From positions 20,455,385-20,519,384 of the forward strand of contig NC_089319.1 of assembly GCF_036669915.1 (NCBI RefSeq): a DNA stretch of 64,000 nucleotides. The letters are read 5' to 3'. A program made the translations under genes and the position numbers. This stretch comes from Pocillopora verrucosa (taxonomy: Eukaryota; Cnidaria; Anthozoa; Scleractinia; Pocilloporidae). The first letter of the stretch is position 1. The number at the start of each line of letters is the position of its first letter. The notes below the pieces were generated by a model. The model had not been told where the DNA came from and made no database searches. It saw nothing but the letters and a program-made list of their open reading frames with translations. This document shows, in pieces, positions 21,861 to 31,708 of this stretch.

Positions 21861-22084
21861 TAAATGTAGAGGTAAACCAGCTCTTTCATTTTTAATGTTA
21901 TGTTTTTTTGGCAACCCTTTTCATTAATCCAGATCTGGGTTTGCTGGACAAAAGACGGGGTAGATTGTTATCAAGTATATATCCTTGTTCTGAGAGCATA
22001 TGCTCTCAACTGAATTTCATTGGGTTTTGGATCGGATTATAAAACCCTTGTATAGTTCTAGTGGCAAAGGAAATAGACAGAGAG

Positions 22085-22200
22085 AGGTCGGTCTGATTGG
22101 ATCAAGAGCCATACACAGATCATACCACATATCGGATCACGGATGGGACTACGGATCGGTTCACAGATCGGAACACGGATCAGATCACTGATTGGATCTC
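22085..22200. repeat. Degenerate GGATCA/CGGATC minisatellite
   Basis: Between about 22085 and 22200 the words GGATCA, CGGATC, ACGGATGGG and CAGATCGG recur about ten times at 8-12 base spacing, giving a locally tandem, imperfect array. Confidence 0.6.
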
Positions 22201-22505
22201 CGTTCATATCTTACTCCGCATTAAAAGATAGAGAGAAGAACCTAAGTTGATAGAAACATGGAAATAGGTCAATAGAGGGTTAAACAAACAGTAAATTGAA
22301 AAATTGAGTGACGATGTACGGGGCCTTAGTACTGCTGAAAAGGACTCTCAAACTAATTAGCAAGGTTGCTTTGCTTTAGTAAATTTTCTCCATCGCTGAG
22401 CAGAGGGTGTTTTCTCACTTCACGTTAGGTCTTCCTTACAAATGCAATGGTACCACAGTAAGTCTGCTGTTTGTATGTAACTGGTGGGTCTTTTAGTTAT
22501 TGACT

Positions 22506-22632
22506 AGGCTGCAGTTGTTTTGAGGAGTAGATAGCATTATCCATTCGATAAATCTCTTTATGGTGGATAGCACAGTATGTTTTACTATCTCTTATCTGCT
22601 GGATAGCTATTTATCTCTGGACTAGATGGGCC
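22506..22632. repeat. GGATAG-type palindromic MITE, second degenerate copy
   Basis: Shares with 13682-13832 the order: GATAGCATTATCCATTCGAT, AAATCTCTTTATGG, GGATAGCACAGTATGTTTTA, CTGGATAGC. Diverged, so probably old. Confidence 0.6.
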
Positions 22633-22639
22633 CAGAGTG

Positions 22640-24525
22640 CCTATTTTTGCTTTCCTTTGACTATACTGCTTGATGAAAGTAGGTTCTACATAATTGTACA
22701 GCTACAGGGTTAAACTAAGTTATCTGCAACTGATTGTATTCTAGGTATGCAGCTGCTTTTAAGATGGTGATGGACAAGAAGCTAAATTCTTCTTTTTTTT
22801 CATCGTAAACCCCTTGGTGAGATGCAGTAAAGTAAATTTCATTGTCAAACTGTCAAGTGAAAAGTTTGCCATTTTTTGAAGACAAAAGTCAGTATACTAA
22901 AATGATGACTATGTATGAATGAAGCAATTACCTGAAGAACTCTTGTGGTGTCTTTCTCTCTTGTGTGGAAGAGCATTTGTATGAGATGGGCTGCGTAGAA
23001 ACTCGGCAAAATAAAACAAGAAAAACCTGCCTTGTTCCCAACACTGCTCACCCTAGGCACATTCCAAACAACAAGAGCTCAGAATGCCAGCAATATTTAG
23101 ATTTTTGTTAATATCAATATTATGACTACAGGATTTAGGATTCAGTGATATTGCAGGAATGATTGGTACATACCACAGTACAGCATGACCTTAAACTTTT
23201 CATGCCAAAAAAATTGAATTTAATTCATTACATTTTGAGTAATTACATAGGCAATCACAATAGCGATTCACCTGGTACAAAAATTGACATATCTTACTCA
23301 TTGTGCCCTGCATATCTTAATGTATAGATTAAATAACATTGGTGGTACAACTTCTTATACGGGAGGTGCAATAAATATCATTGGCCATATGTCATGGCTC
23401 AACAACATTCCTATCTCAAAATAAATCCTTACTTGTTTTTAATTTCTTCTCTCAAATGATATTTTGATCCATTTGATAAGTCTTCCATTCTGTGTAATAC
23501 ATTCTCAAAGTTTTAAAAGTCGCTTGTAAACACGAATGACAGAAAAAATCCGTTGGAAAATTAATCATTTCAGTCAAATAATTTCTTTAGTAAAAAATGA
23601 TCCTAAATGTGTTTAAGAAATGTCATCACCTTTTGAGGAAAACTGATTCCTTTAAAAGGTATTGTTTTTAAGTTTCTGGCGAGACATGTATTAAATTAAC
23701 CCATATGTAGTCATTGCTATGACAGCAACTTTGAAAATTTGCGCCAGCAAATGATTATTTTGGTTATAAAACTGTCACACAGACCTGTGTGAAATTAAAG
23801 TTTGTTTACATACACACTTAGTTGCTGATAATAAAGGGAAGCTTAAATGTTTTGCCATATTTTATGTGGCGTAAAGATATATTTGGCATCTGACCACAAC
23901 AGTATTGATGATATGATTATAATTTCCTAACTTTGAACTTATTAACCGGATAATCCTAAGGAAAAACAGGACATTTCCTTCGAACGAAATAGTGTAATGT
24001 CTTGCGTAATATGTTCCCGGTTTTGTTTGAGTAATTACTTAGTTTTTTGATAGACCATTTTAATTTAATAAAATATTCGCGTGCAAAAAGTGCTTACTAC
24101 ATCTTGCTTTCAGCCGCAGGCGTAGAGTCTATGTTTCAAGGTCAATGATTACTGTTGTCTGCAACAATAAATGCTCTTTCAAGTAAAATGAATTAACTCT
24201 GTATATTAGCATAATTTCGACTCTTTTGTTTTTTATTCCTCTAATGAGAAGGCTTAAAAAACGTGCTTTCCTGAGGAAACGTTTCATATTTTTTCTGCAA
24301 CTTTTGACATTTACCTTTCCGAAAAGAAGTGGCTGTGAAATTGATAAAGCTACCACGAACTTTTACGCGAATGGTGATATCCAGGCTTACCTTAATACAG
24401 CTGTTCACAGTCGTATTTATATCGGCTCGTGGATTACATTAGGTTTTCAACTGTGTGATTTGAAAGACGCGAATAAAAATCCATAATTTGTCATAAAGCC
24501 TAACCAAATCGCGTGACGTGTCTCC
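22640..24525. other. Stretch between the two folate-receptor-like genes, no gene seen
   Basis: About 1.9 kb of AT-rich sequence without a supported exon. It separates the 3' ends of the tail-to-tail folate-receptor-like paralogues. Nothing else is recognised. Confidence 0.5.
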
Positions 24526-25143
24526 TCATAACAAAACACAGTGCTTCGCCATAAGAGACAACATTCCTAACACAGCTACAAACTTACTATTCACGCTTAA
24601 TTGTTGGGACGCACTCTTTGTGTTTGGTTTTCCTTTATAAGTGAAGCACTTTCCGTGGGCTTCTTTATCCGTTTTGAATCGTCGGGCCTTGCAGAACTCT
24701 TGGCCACTTTTATAAACGTGCTTGAGTTTACGCCCTTTCAAGATTGCGTTTTGGCACGCGTTATAGATGTGATCGCAGAATTCTTCACATACGGTCAGAG
24801 TAAAATCCTTGAAAAACGTATTTTGATTCGGTGCACATATGTAGCAGTACAAGTAGTTCATATATTGTGCACACTGGCCGTTTGCACCTTCAAGTGGTGA
24901 TAACTGACGGAAAGCAAACTCAATTTCTTCGTCATGACAGCATGAATTCTCTTTATACCAACTGCAATTTCTCAAATTTTCCTGCCGAGACGGACCTCGA
25001 TTTTTAAAGTAAGGACAATACTGCACATCGCCGTTCCTTCTTTCAATGCCATCAGCTCCGACAACAAGAAGCAAACTCATCAAACCACAGCATGTCCAGA
25101 GTAATGACAAAACAATAAACTGATCTTCCAAACTTGTCTTCAT
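24526..25143 (-). CDS. Folate-receptor-like domain secreted/GPI-type protein, copy 2
   Basis: Intronless frame of 205 codons on the minus strand, from the ATG at 25143 to the TGA at 24526-24528. Residues 1 to about 31 form a long hydrophobic signal sequence (FIVLSLLWTCCGLMSLLLVV). The domain follows: YCPYFKNRGPS, NCSWYKENSCC, CYICAPNQNTFF, LTVCEEFCDHIYNACQNA, EFCKARRF, KCF. All twelve domain cysteines align with copy 1, and I judge the two about half identical by eye. The C-terminus (VAVLGMLSLMAKHCVLL) is hydrophobic, again suggesting a GPI signal. The two copies point towards each other, 2.7 kb apart. Ligand unknown; folate, another vitamin, or a signalling partner are all possible. Confidence 0.85.
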   Translation of the reverse strand: MKTSLEDQFIVLSLLWTCCGLMSLLLVVGADGIERRNGDVQYCPYFKNRGPSRQENLRNCSWYKENSCCHDEEIEFAFRQLSPLEGANGQCAQYMNYLYCYICAPNQNTFFKDFTLTVCEEFCDHIYNACQNAILKGRKLKHVYKSGQEFCKARRFKTDKEAHGKCFTYKGKPNTKSASQQLSVNSKFVAVLGMLSLMAKHCVLL

Positions 25144-26626
25144 GGCACGATTCTCTTCAAAACGCTCTGCAATATCGATGTCGCTGTTTGTTTACAGTGA
25201 AAGTGCGTGATCTTGGACCAATACCGCCACATGTAATGATGACTGATTCGATCACTCGTAGGGTTCAGAGGCGATTACACCTTCCAATTTCAGCGTTCGG
25301 TTCGCGCGAACCAAAACATTTTAGCTAACCCTCTATTAGTTGTGGGCAGTCGTTCGTCGTAAGCCACTGCCGGAAATGTAGTAGACCGTAAACATAAATC
25401 GTTGAGACTGTAAATTTACCTCGTAACTTGTGTTAATTAACAGGGATGATAATTGACATTCTGTCAGCACTACCCTCAGGGAATCACGAACAGGCGGTAA
25501 TGGGGCGTGACGGGGGTAAGTTATCTCATCAAAGTTATGATTTAACTTTCGTCCAGAGTATTTGATGGTTACAGAAATTTTGTTGATCAAAACTATTTTG
25601 TCAAAACTTCAACGAAACATTTACTATCAGAGCTCGGTTCCAAACGCTATTTTATCTCCGTCAAAAATGCAGGGGGGGGGAAGAGGGGAAGTAAGGGGTA
25701 AGGGCAAGTAATCTTTGGTCTTTTGTATTTCAGGGTAGTGTGCTTTCCTAGTTTTAATTCACGTCCTTTTCATGTTGCTCGCGAGCAATTTATATTTGAA
25801 TGTTGATGTTCATTTAGTGTACCTAGGAAGGGGTCCATTAGATGAGAAGTGATTTTCAGGCCAAGTTAGATGCTGGAAAGTGTCTACTGCATCTTGGGAG
25901 TATTGTTTATTCACATTTTTAATGATATCAAAGCAGAGATACAGTCCTGCAAAGACTGCATGATTTTCCAGCCTATAAGATTACCAATGTACCAAGCTAA
26001 GAACAAGAGCTTGTGTCCATAGTGATCTTCTGTTTTGCATGGGCTTAAACAATGTGGATTTGTTTGGAAGAAAATGGTTGCCAAGAGATTTAATAAAGTA
26101 ACACTCCTAATAAATGGACTTTGATTTGTTGAATGGATATATCAGTCAACGCCAATTTTTCTTCTCCTATTTTTCTCATGACATACCTGCCTAGCCCAAA
26201 TATCAGCTCTTTTGACAATTTTATTCCCAAGATCTAGGGAGAAATTCACCCTTCAAGTTTCTATACATTTTATTAAACATTAGTAATGGGAACTTGATAT
26301 TATAAATAATCAAGATTAAATGGTCCAGTGGATAAATTTGTCTATTACATCTATTTTGGAATCATTGCTGTTCCTTGTAATCTGATTGGCCCTCACTGGT
26401 GCAATTTGTTCACGAATTGCACCATTTTTACTTTAAATTGCTTCTTTTTCCGAGCCAATGAGAAAGCTTTACTAAAGTACAACAACCAATTGCTTGTTTA
26501 AGGAAACCAATCAAGTTTCTACAAACCAGCTCATTACTGGATCAACAAAACATTTGTACAGACTACAAAAATCCTGTACCTGAGCAACTGAAGTCTGCGA
26601 TTTCAAAATTGATGTAATAAAGTGGT
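25144..26626. other. Upstream region of folate-receptor-like copy 2, no gene seen
   Basis: No supported exon. Contains a G-run (25671-25680) in a purine-rich tract, and a 10-bp inverted repeat TGGTGCAATT / AATTGCACCA near 26396-26426 that may be the edge of another short foldback repeat. Confidence 0.5.
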
Positions 26627-26764
26627 GATTGAACTTCCTGTTGTGCAATTTTGGTCTGAAATCATACTTATGATTTCAAATCAAACTTGTGCTGTGCACT
26701 CATTTCATTTTGAAATCACTAATATGATTTCAAACCAAATTGCAGTCCACTCAGTTCAATTACC
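26627..26764. repeat. Foldback MITE with TGATTTCA motifs
   Basis: TGATTGAACTTCCTG then TGTGCAATTTTGGTCTGAAA on the left is mirrored on the right by TTTCAAACCAAATTGCAG then CAGTTCAATTA. Arms are about 40 bases with small differences, and the centre has more TGATTTCA/TGAAATCA words. Confidence 0.7.
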
Positions 26765-26851
26765 ATTACTTATCCTGATCATCTGTTCCCGAACCTTTAC
26801 CCTATCCCTTCCCACCAGTGAGACCTGGTAATGGTTGGCCTCACTGCAGAG

Positions 26852-26924
26852 TTTTCTGTCGCTCAGTGGTGGAGCATCTGAGCACAGAATCACAAAGTCT
26901 GAGGTTTGATTCCTTATAGGGACC
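26852..26924 (+). repeat. tRNA-like SINE head
   Basis: TCGCTCAGTGGTGGAGCATC matches a tRNA A box and D arm, and GAGGTTTGATTCC 45 bases later matches a B box and T arm. The acceptor and anticodon stems do not pair, so it is a tRNA-derived SINE remnant, not a tRNA gene. A second one is at 57163-57236 on the other strand. Confidence 0.65.
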
Positions 26925-26933
26925 AAAGATATG

Positions 26934-27130
26934 TTAATCCTTTAACTCCCAAAATCTGATTGTTAATTCTCCCTTTCAGCTACAACACATTGCCTTGTAA
27001 ATTATTTACAAGAATTTGGTGTTAGCCACCTAATAAGTTTGAGTATTCTTGATACCTGTTTGCTAAATAACATATGGATATTATAAGGTGAAGTTACATG
27101 TTAATCACTTCTGAGGGTCTAAGGAATAAG
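26934..27130. repeat. CCCTTTAACTCCC family MITE
   Basis: Starts GTTAATCCTTTAACTCCCAA; ends GTTAATCACTTCTGAGGGTC. Internal words (AAGAATTTGGTGTTAG, TAATAAGTTTGAGTATTC, CTGTTTGCTAAATAAC) match the copies at 14344 and 15667. Confidence 0.72.
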
Positions 27131-27288
27131 GAAGAGTCTATTTGACCACACAGATTAAAATACTTCCCTTCAAGTCTCCCCTAAGGAGAAAAACAGACCT
27201 AACTTACCAGGCATTCCATGATTGTACTTAACTGACAACTTATACCGTAACACTAGGAATATTGATTAACAATCTTGAGGGCTTTTTT

Positions 27289-29444
27289 TTAAGTTTCAGG
27301 GTTTTGTAATGTTCCATTATCTTTCACTGCAGACTTGCTTTTAATTTTTCTGGCCTTGCGAAGAAGAAGCTGGCTTTTCTTCTTGGTAGTGGCTGCTTCT
27401 TTTCTCAAGGTGTTGTTTGGTTTTCCCTGTAACTGAGCTGTTGAGTCCTCCACACTCTACATTAAGAAAAAAAAAGCAAGGTCGAAAACATATGACAATA
27501 ATTACATGTGAAGCAAGAATTATTTTTTTATGCTACACATGTCCTTGTTATGTCAAGAATACCAGCACAGATGTACATATTTAACACAAAAAACAACAAC
27601 AACAAAATTATTCAAGCAGCAATCAAAGCATGAGTGGACTTTTTTATATATAAAGCCTAAACTAAAGCAAGTACTTTAATGCAAAAGGAAAAAACCTCTT
27701 TAAAGCATTTTGAATCAAGATGCACTACATACCTCAATGTCCACTTCTGAATCTTCTGATATTTTTTCCACTATCTGGGGGAGAAGACTTGCTACAAAAA
27801 AAAAAAAAAAAGCAGAAAACAATCTTTAACTAAAATACTCCTGAAGGACCTTAGAGGAGGACTCAAGTCCAGCACAACATGTAAATGATATAGTAACAAT
27901 TGTTCTTTTTGATTCTTCTTTCCCTCATCCCATCCTCAACAAAGCCTCTTACCTAGCTCAACAGCTATTGGACTGGTCGTTGATGTAACCCTGTTATTAG
28001 GGGAACTTTCTTCAAATTTATTCCTAGTGCTGGTATGAATCTTTTTCCTTTTTGAAGTTTTCTTGACAGCTTTCAGTCTCTTTTTTGGACTTTTTTGCTG
28101 AGCAGTCTCATCATGTTTCCTTGTGTTACCAAGGACTTTGAATTTACATTCCAATGAATTTGTTTCAGTGGAAGAAGTGTGGCTATAAAAGTAAAGAAAT
28201 GGAAAATTAATACCCTAGCTACCCTACATTGATATACTTCTAACTTCTTGTCATGATTTTGACACCTTGTTTTACAAACAGATGATGAGAACTAGCAGGC
28301 TTAACAGTTAGAGGGTGTTATCTGGATGTAACAATCATTCTCCAATGAGATTTTTAAAGAAATGCAAGGCAGTCCAGGGCAGGGTTACCAATAACTTCTC
28401 AGTACTTTATGTGTTGAGAGGAAAGAGGTTGTTGTGTGTGGTTCATTTTTACGAGGAATGTGAGTTTCCAACCTTAATGATGCAATGAGATTTACTTCTT
28501 CCTCAAGAATAAACACAAGTCCTGCATCAACAAGTGTCTCATCCACTTTGTAAATCAGAGGCATATCAAAATGAAACTCATTTTGTAAGCCAGAGATTTT
28601 TAGCTTTGGCTCATTGGGGTATAATTTGTGAAAAACATCTTCTGTGTGTCTTCTGAAAGCAGCTAGAGTCCATTCCTTCTCAGCCAGGACCTGTTGTGAA
28701 AAAAAAAATAGGATAAACCAGGCAAAAGTTTAGCAATGGATTTAGAAAACATGCAAACTTAACCCCTTATACCTAACATCAGTATGGATATTCTCCTTAC
28801 TGTTCACTATACATTTCCTATGGTACCCTCAGGGAGATTTTGTTGTACACAGAGAGGAACTTCTTTAGTTGGTGACCTTAACATTTGATTCAGGGATGAT
28901 ATTGAGTTAGTAAGGAGAAATTAGATGCTACATGTAGTCTCTCTTAAGGCTTTAAGGGTTAAGACATGTTTTGACTTAATTTAACCTGAAAAAAGTAAGC
29001 ACCCAGGGGATAGTAAGAGTTTTCACAGCATAAGTAATCGAAATAGATATTCATGCATGAACCAGAGGATAAGTAAATCTGTTGCATTTTGTTGTTGTTG
29101 AAATACCTGTTAAATAATATAATTTATAATAGTTATAATAATTTAGTTGTCTCTTTGAAAATTCGGCAACAAGTGCCACAAAAGGAGTTTAATAATGTTG
29201 ATCTCATCCTCAGTTTAAAACATGAGGTAACGATTACAACAAGTATTTCAATAAACTTCTTATTTTTGATAAACACTGTAAACAGGGTAATCAGAACAGA
29301 GCTAGCGTATTTTAGTCATCTTAACCAACAAAGTAAAGTCATAGAGGGGATAGAAAACGTTAGGCTCTTGTTAAAAGTTTCTCTTACCAGAAATCGCTTG
29401 TCTCTGGATGAACAAACCACATTGATGCGCAATTTCTCTGCCAT
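27289..29444 (-). CDS. Five-exon gene for a 243-aa Lys-rich protein, unrecognised
   Basis: Minus-strand coding exons in reading order: 29444-29388 (MAEKLRINVV...), 28690-28473, 28182-27953, 27791-27733 and 27456-27289. Phases 0, 2, 1, 0 match at every junction with good GT/AG sites, giving 243 aa. Residues 1 to about 92 look folded (alternating hydrophobic strands, FHKLYPNEPKL, FHFDMPLIYKVDETLVDAGL, then VFILEEE) and might be a ubiquitin-like or coilin-N-terminal-like beta-grasp; this is a guess. The rest is Lys/Ser-rich and disordered (KSPKKRLKAVKKTSKRKK), with an acidic patch and a second basic helix near the C-terminus (LLLRKARKIKSKS). These look like nuclear or nucleolar localisation signals. 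I cannot name the family. Confidence 0.75.
28760..28966. repeat. MITE related to the CCCTTTAACTCCC family (inside the Lys-rich gene)
   Basis: Starts AACCCCTTATACCTAACATC and ends in CTTAAGGCTTTAAGGGTTAA. Shares GATATTCTCCTTACTGTTC and TTTAGTTGGTGACC with the copies at 30676 and 54990, so it belongs to a subfamily. It lies in intron 1. Confidence 0.65.
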
Positions 29445-29447
29445 ATT

Positions 29448-29483
29448 TTACCCTATTCCGATTTTGACAAGTTCGTCCGCCAT
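29448..29483 (-). promoter_or_regulatory. Upstream open reading frame, 11 codons
   Basis: ATGGCGGACGAACTTGTC begins at 29483 on the minus strand and reads 11 codons to a TAA at 29450-29448. Just three bases separate this stop from the ATG of the 243-aa protein, in the same frame. If the transcript starts upstream, this uORF would force reinitiation or leaky scanning. If it starts downstream, it is irrelevant. Confidence 0.5.
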
Positions 29484-31708
29484 CGTGTATAATAGACTAC
29501 TACCGCTGACAAATATATGCGCACTAATGTTTTACTCTAGCTGCAAGATGCGCTGACCCAGCAGGCTCAATGTTTTGCTTTGAGGGAACTAAAGACACAG
29601 CAGGGATCGATCCTTCCCAGAGTAATTTGTCATCCACAGACTGTCTGCGGTACGAAAATCAATCTTCAGCTAGGGACAAGGTATGGAAATACTTCTTTCG
29701 CTTCGAAGATTTTAAGCAATAAATTGCAGATTGACTTTGAAATAACGCACAAGCCACCGTAACCGCAAGTCGTGTAACCATTTCCAAATGTTTCATAATT
29801 CATGGCTTTGACTGGATTAGCAGGTACTCAGTTCGCGAAAAAGTAATAATTTCGAAATAGAAATGTGCACTTTGTGTCTACTTTCCGAATTTTTTCATGG
29901 TTTGTCAGGTTAAGCAATGGCTTAGCGTCGCATACAACTCGGAGAGCTTTGTAGGTATAATCCCAATTTCCGTGATTCATTCTTTCATCTTGCACGATCG
30001 AGATGTAATCTCGTTTCGGTAGAACGATCAATATTGGCTTATGAGATATTTTGTTTGTGAATACCGTTTTATTGGGTGCGTCATGAATAATTTGATGCAG
30101 TGAAGACGAATTTATCTTCATACTTATATTTAGCAGTATGAAAGCCTAGATTTGTACGTGATTTGAAATCGAAACACTCGAACTTATTGGCAAGTTTTAA
30201 AACGCTACGAGCGCCTGCTAGAAGAAATGCTAATACGTTGAAGTTAAAAAATTGTGTATTTTAACCCGCATTTAATTTCGTAAAGAACTAAAAGTGGAGT
30301 TTTTATTGTTTTAAATAATCATTTTTAACTGGAAGTACAATTTTTTGCGTAAGCATTTTTGTGGCATTTCGAACATTAAAGCTGGCTTAGGAATTTCTCT
30401 TCAAGATTCTATAGTAATTCTCAAGTTATATTTATTTTGGTTTCCATTAAGTGATAATTTTAGCAACAGAATCCAAATATTGGTTTCATTCATTGACTTG
30501 ACTTGAGTGCTGATATAGTTTCCCTTAAATGGTAAAACGTATCCTTCATGGTTTGACTGCATTGTATAAAGGTTATGAAATCACTTGTTTATCATCCTCT
30601 GGTCAAAGTATAATTTATTTAATATTATTCAGGGACATGACTCATTTTTGGGCCTACACCTAAAGACATCTTTGCTTTAACCTTTCACTCCCGAGATCTC
30701 ATTAGTGATTCTCCTTACTTTCAGCCATACAATTCTCATGATGTTGGTGTAGAGAATGTACTATTGGAAATACTAATCATCTCCTAATTGATATCTTTCC
30801 TTATTCTAGTCACTTGTTTGCATATTATGTCTTGGTCTTTCCAGGGTTAACCCTAAACTGTCCATTGGGAGAAATTCATCTCAGTCACTGAGATGTAAAA
30901 AATGGGATCCATCTTTAGTTGGTGATCATTTCCTTTATTCTCATGACCTGAATGTGTGATTTGAGGGTGATATTGAAAGAAGAATTTAGATGCTTATCAC
31001 TCTTAAGGGTCAAAGGTTTAAAGAAAATTGACAGTCAATCTAGGAAGGAGAATTTTTACATGATATAAAAAAAATTACTCTGCAGCAGCTAGGAAAATTT
31101 GTGGAGCAAACTATCATAATGTAACTCTATTCACCGTGATAAATTCTCTTGATTTTATAAACACTAAGACTAGATTGTCTTCTGAAACTAGTTCATCAAG
31201 ATAAGACCATTTCATTGAATCACTTTTCTTTGCTCTAGAGGAAAGTTGTATTGGTGTTGCATAGTGCAGCAAATTCCATCTTTCTGAGGAGTTTGTTTTA
31301 CTGTGCTATTCCAAAATGACCATAGTCATTGCAATTTGTAACAGTTCGTTAACAACAGCATTTATAATGCATTTAGTTTTTAAAAAATTAAACAATTGTA
31401 TAGCAATGTGGGCATGTGTGTGGTGCATTTTGATGGACCTCTAAAACTAACTTCAGCCTTTTATCTTCTAAGTTACATTTTTGGAAAGTTATGTTGTAGG
31501 ATTTTGAGTGAAAAATAACAACAACTTTATGCATCTATCAGTTCCAAGCTTCAACATCCCCTCCCCTCTTCCTCCCCCTCATCTTGCCCTGCGTAACCCC
31601 CAGGCATTTGAACTTTTAAAGATTGGCTCCTTTACCACCCTCTGTACAATAACCGTGCTCTGTGTTTTTGTTATACATAGTATGTTTGACACCCAGCTAT
31701 GAAATAAA
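29484..31708. other. Head-to-head intergenic region, no gene seen
   Basis: 2.2 kb between the start codons of the Lys-rich protein gene (minus) and CRLF3 (plus). It must contain both promoters. No TATA box is obvious. It includes an inverted-repeat copy (30676-31022) and is otherwise AT-rich, with no supported exon. Confidence 0.5.
30676..31022. repeat. Long or composite CCCTTTAACTCCC family MITE
   Basis: Starts TTTAACCTTTCACTCCCGAG and ends CACTCTTAAGGGTCAAAGGT. At about 345 bases it is longer than the rest and has a second TTAACCCTAAACTG edge near 30845, suggesting one copy inserted into or fused with another. Confidence 0.6.

Noticed and set aside
29089-29556. 155-codon plus-strand frame over the 5' end of the Lys-rich gene
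   Set aside because: It is antisense to a well-supported exon and starts at a non-ATG codon; hydrophobic stretches are due to AT-rich DNA.
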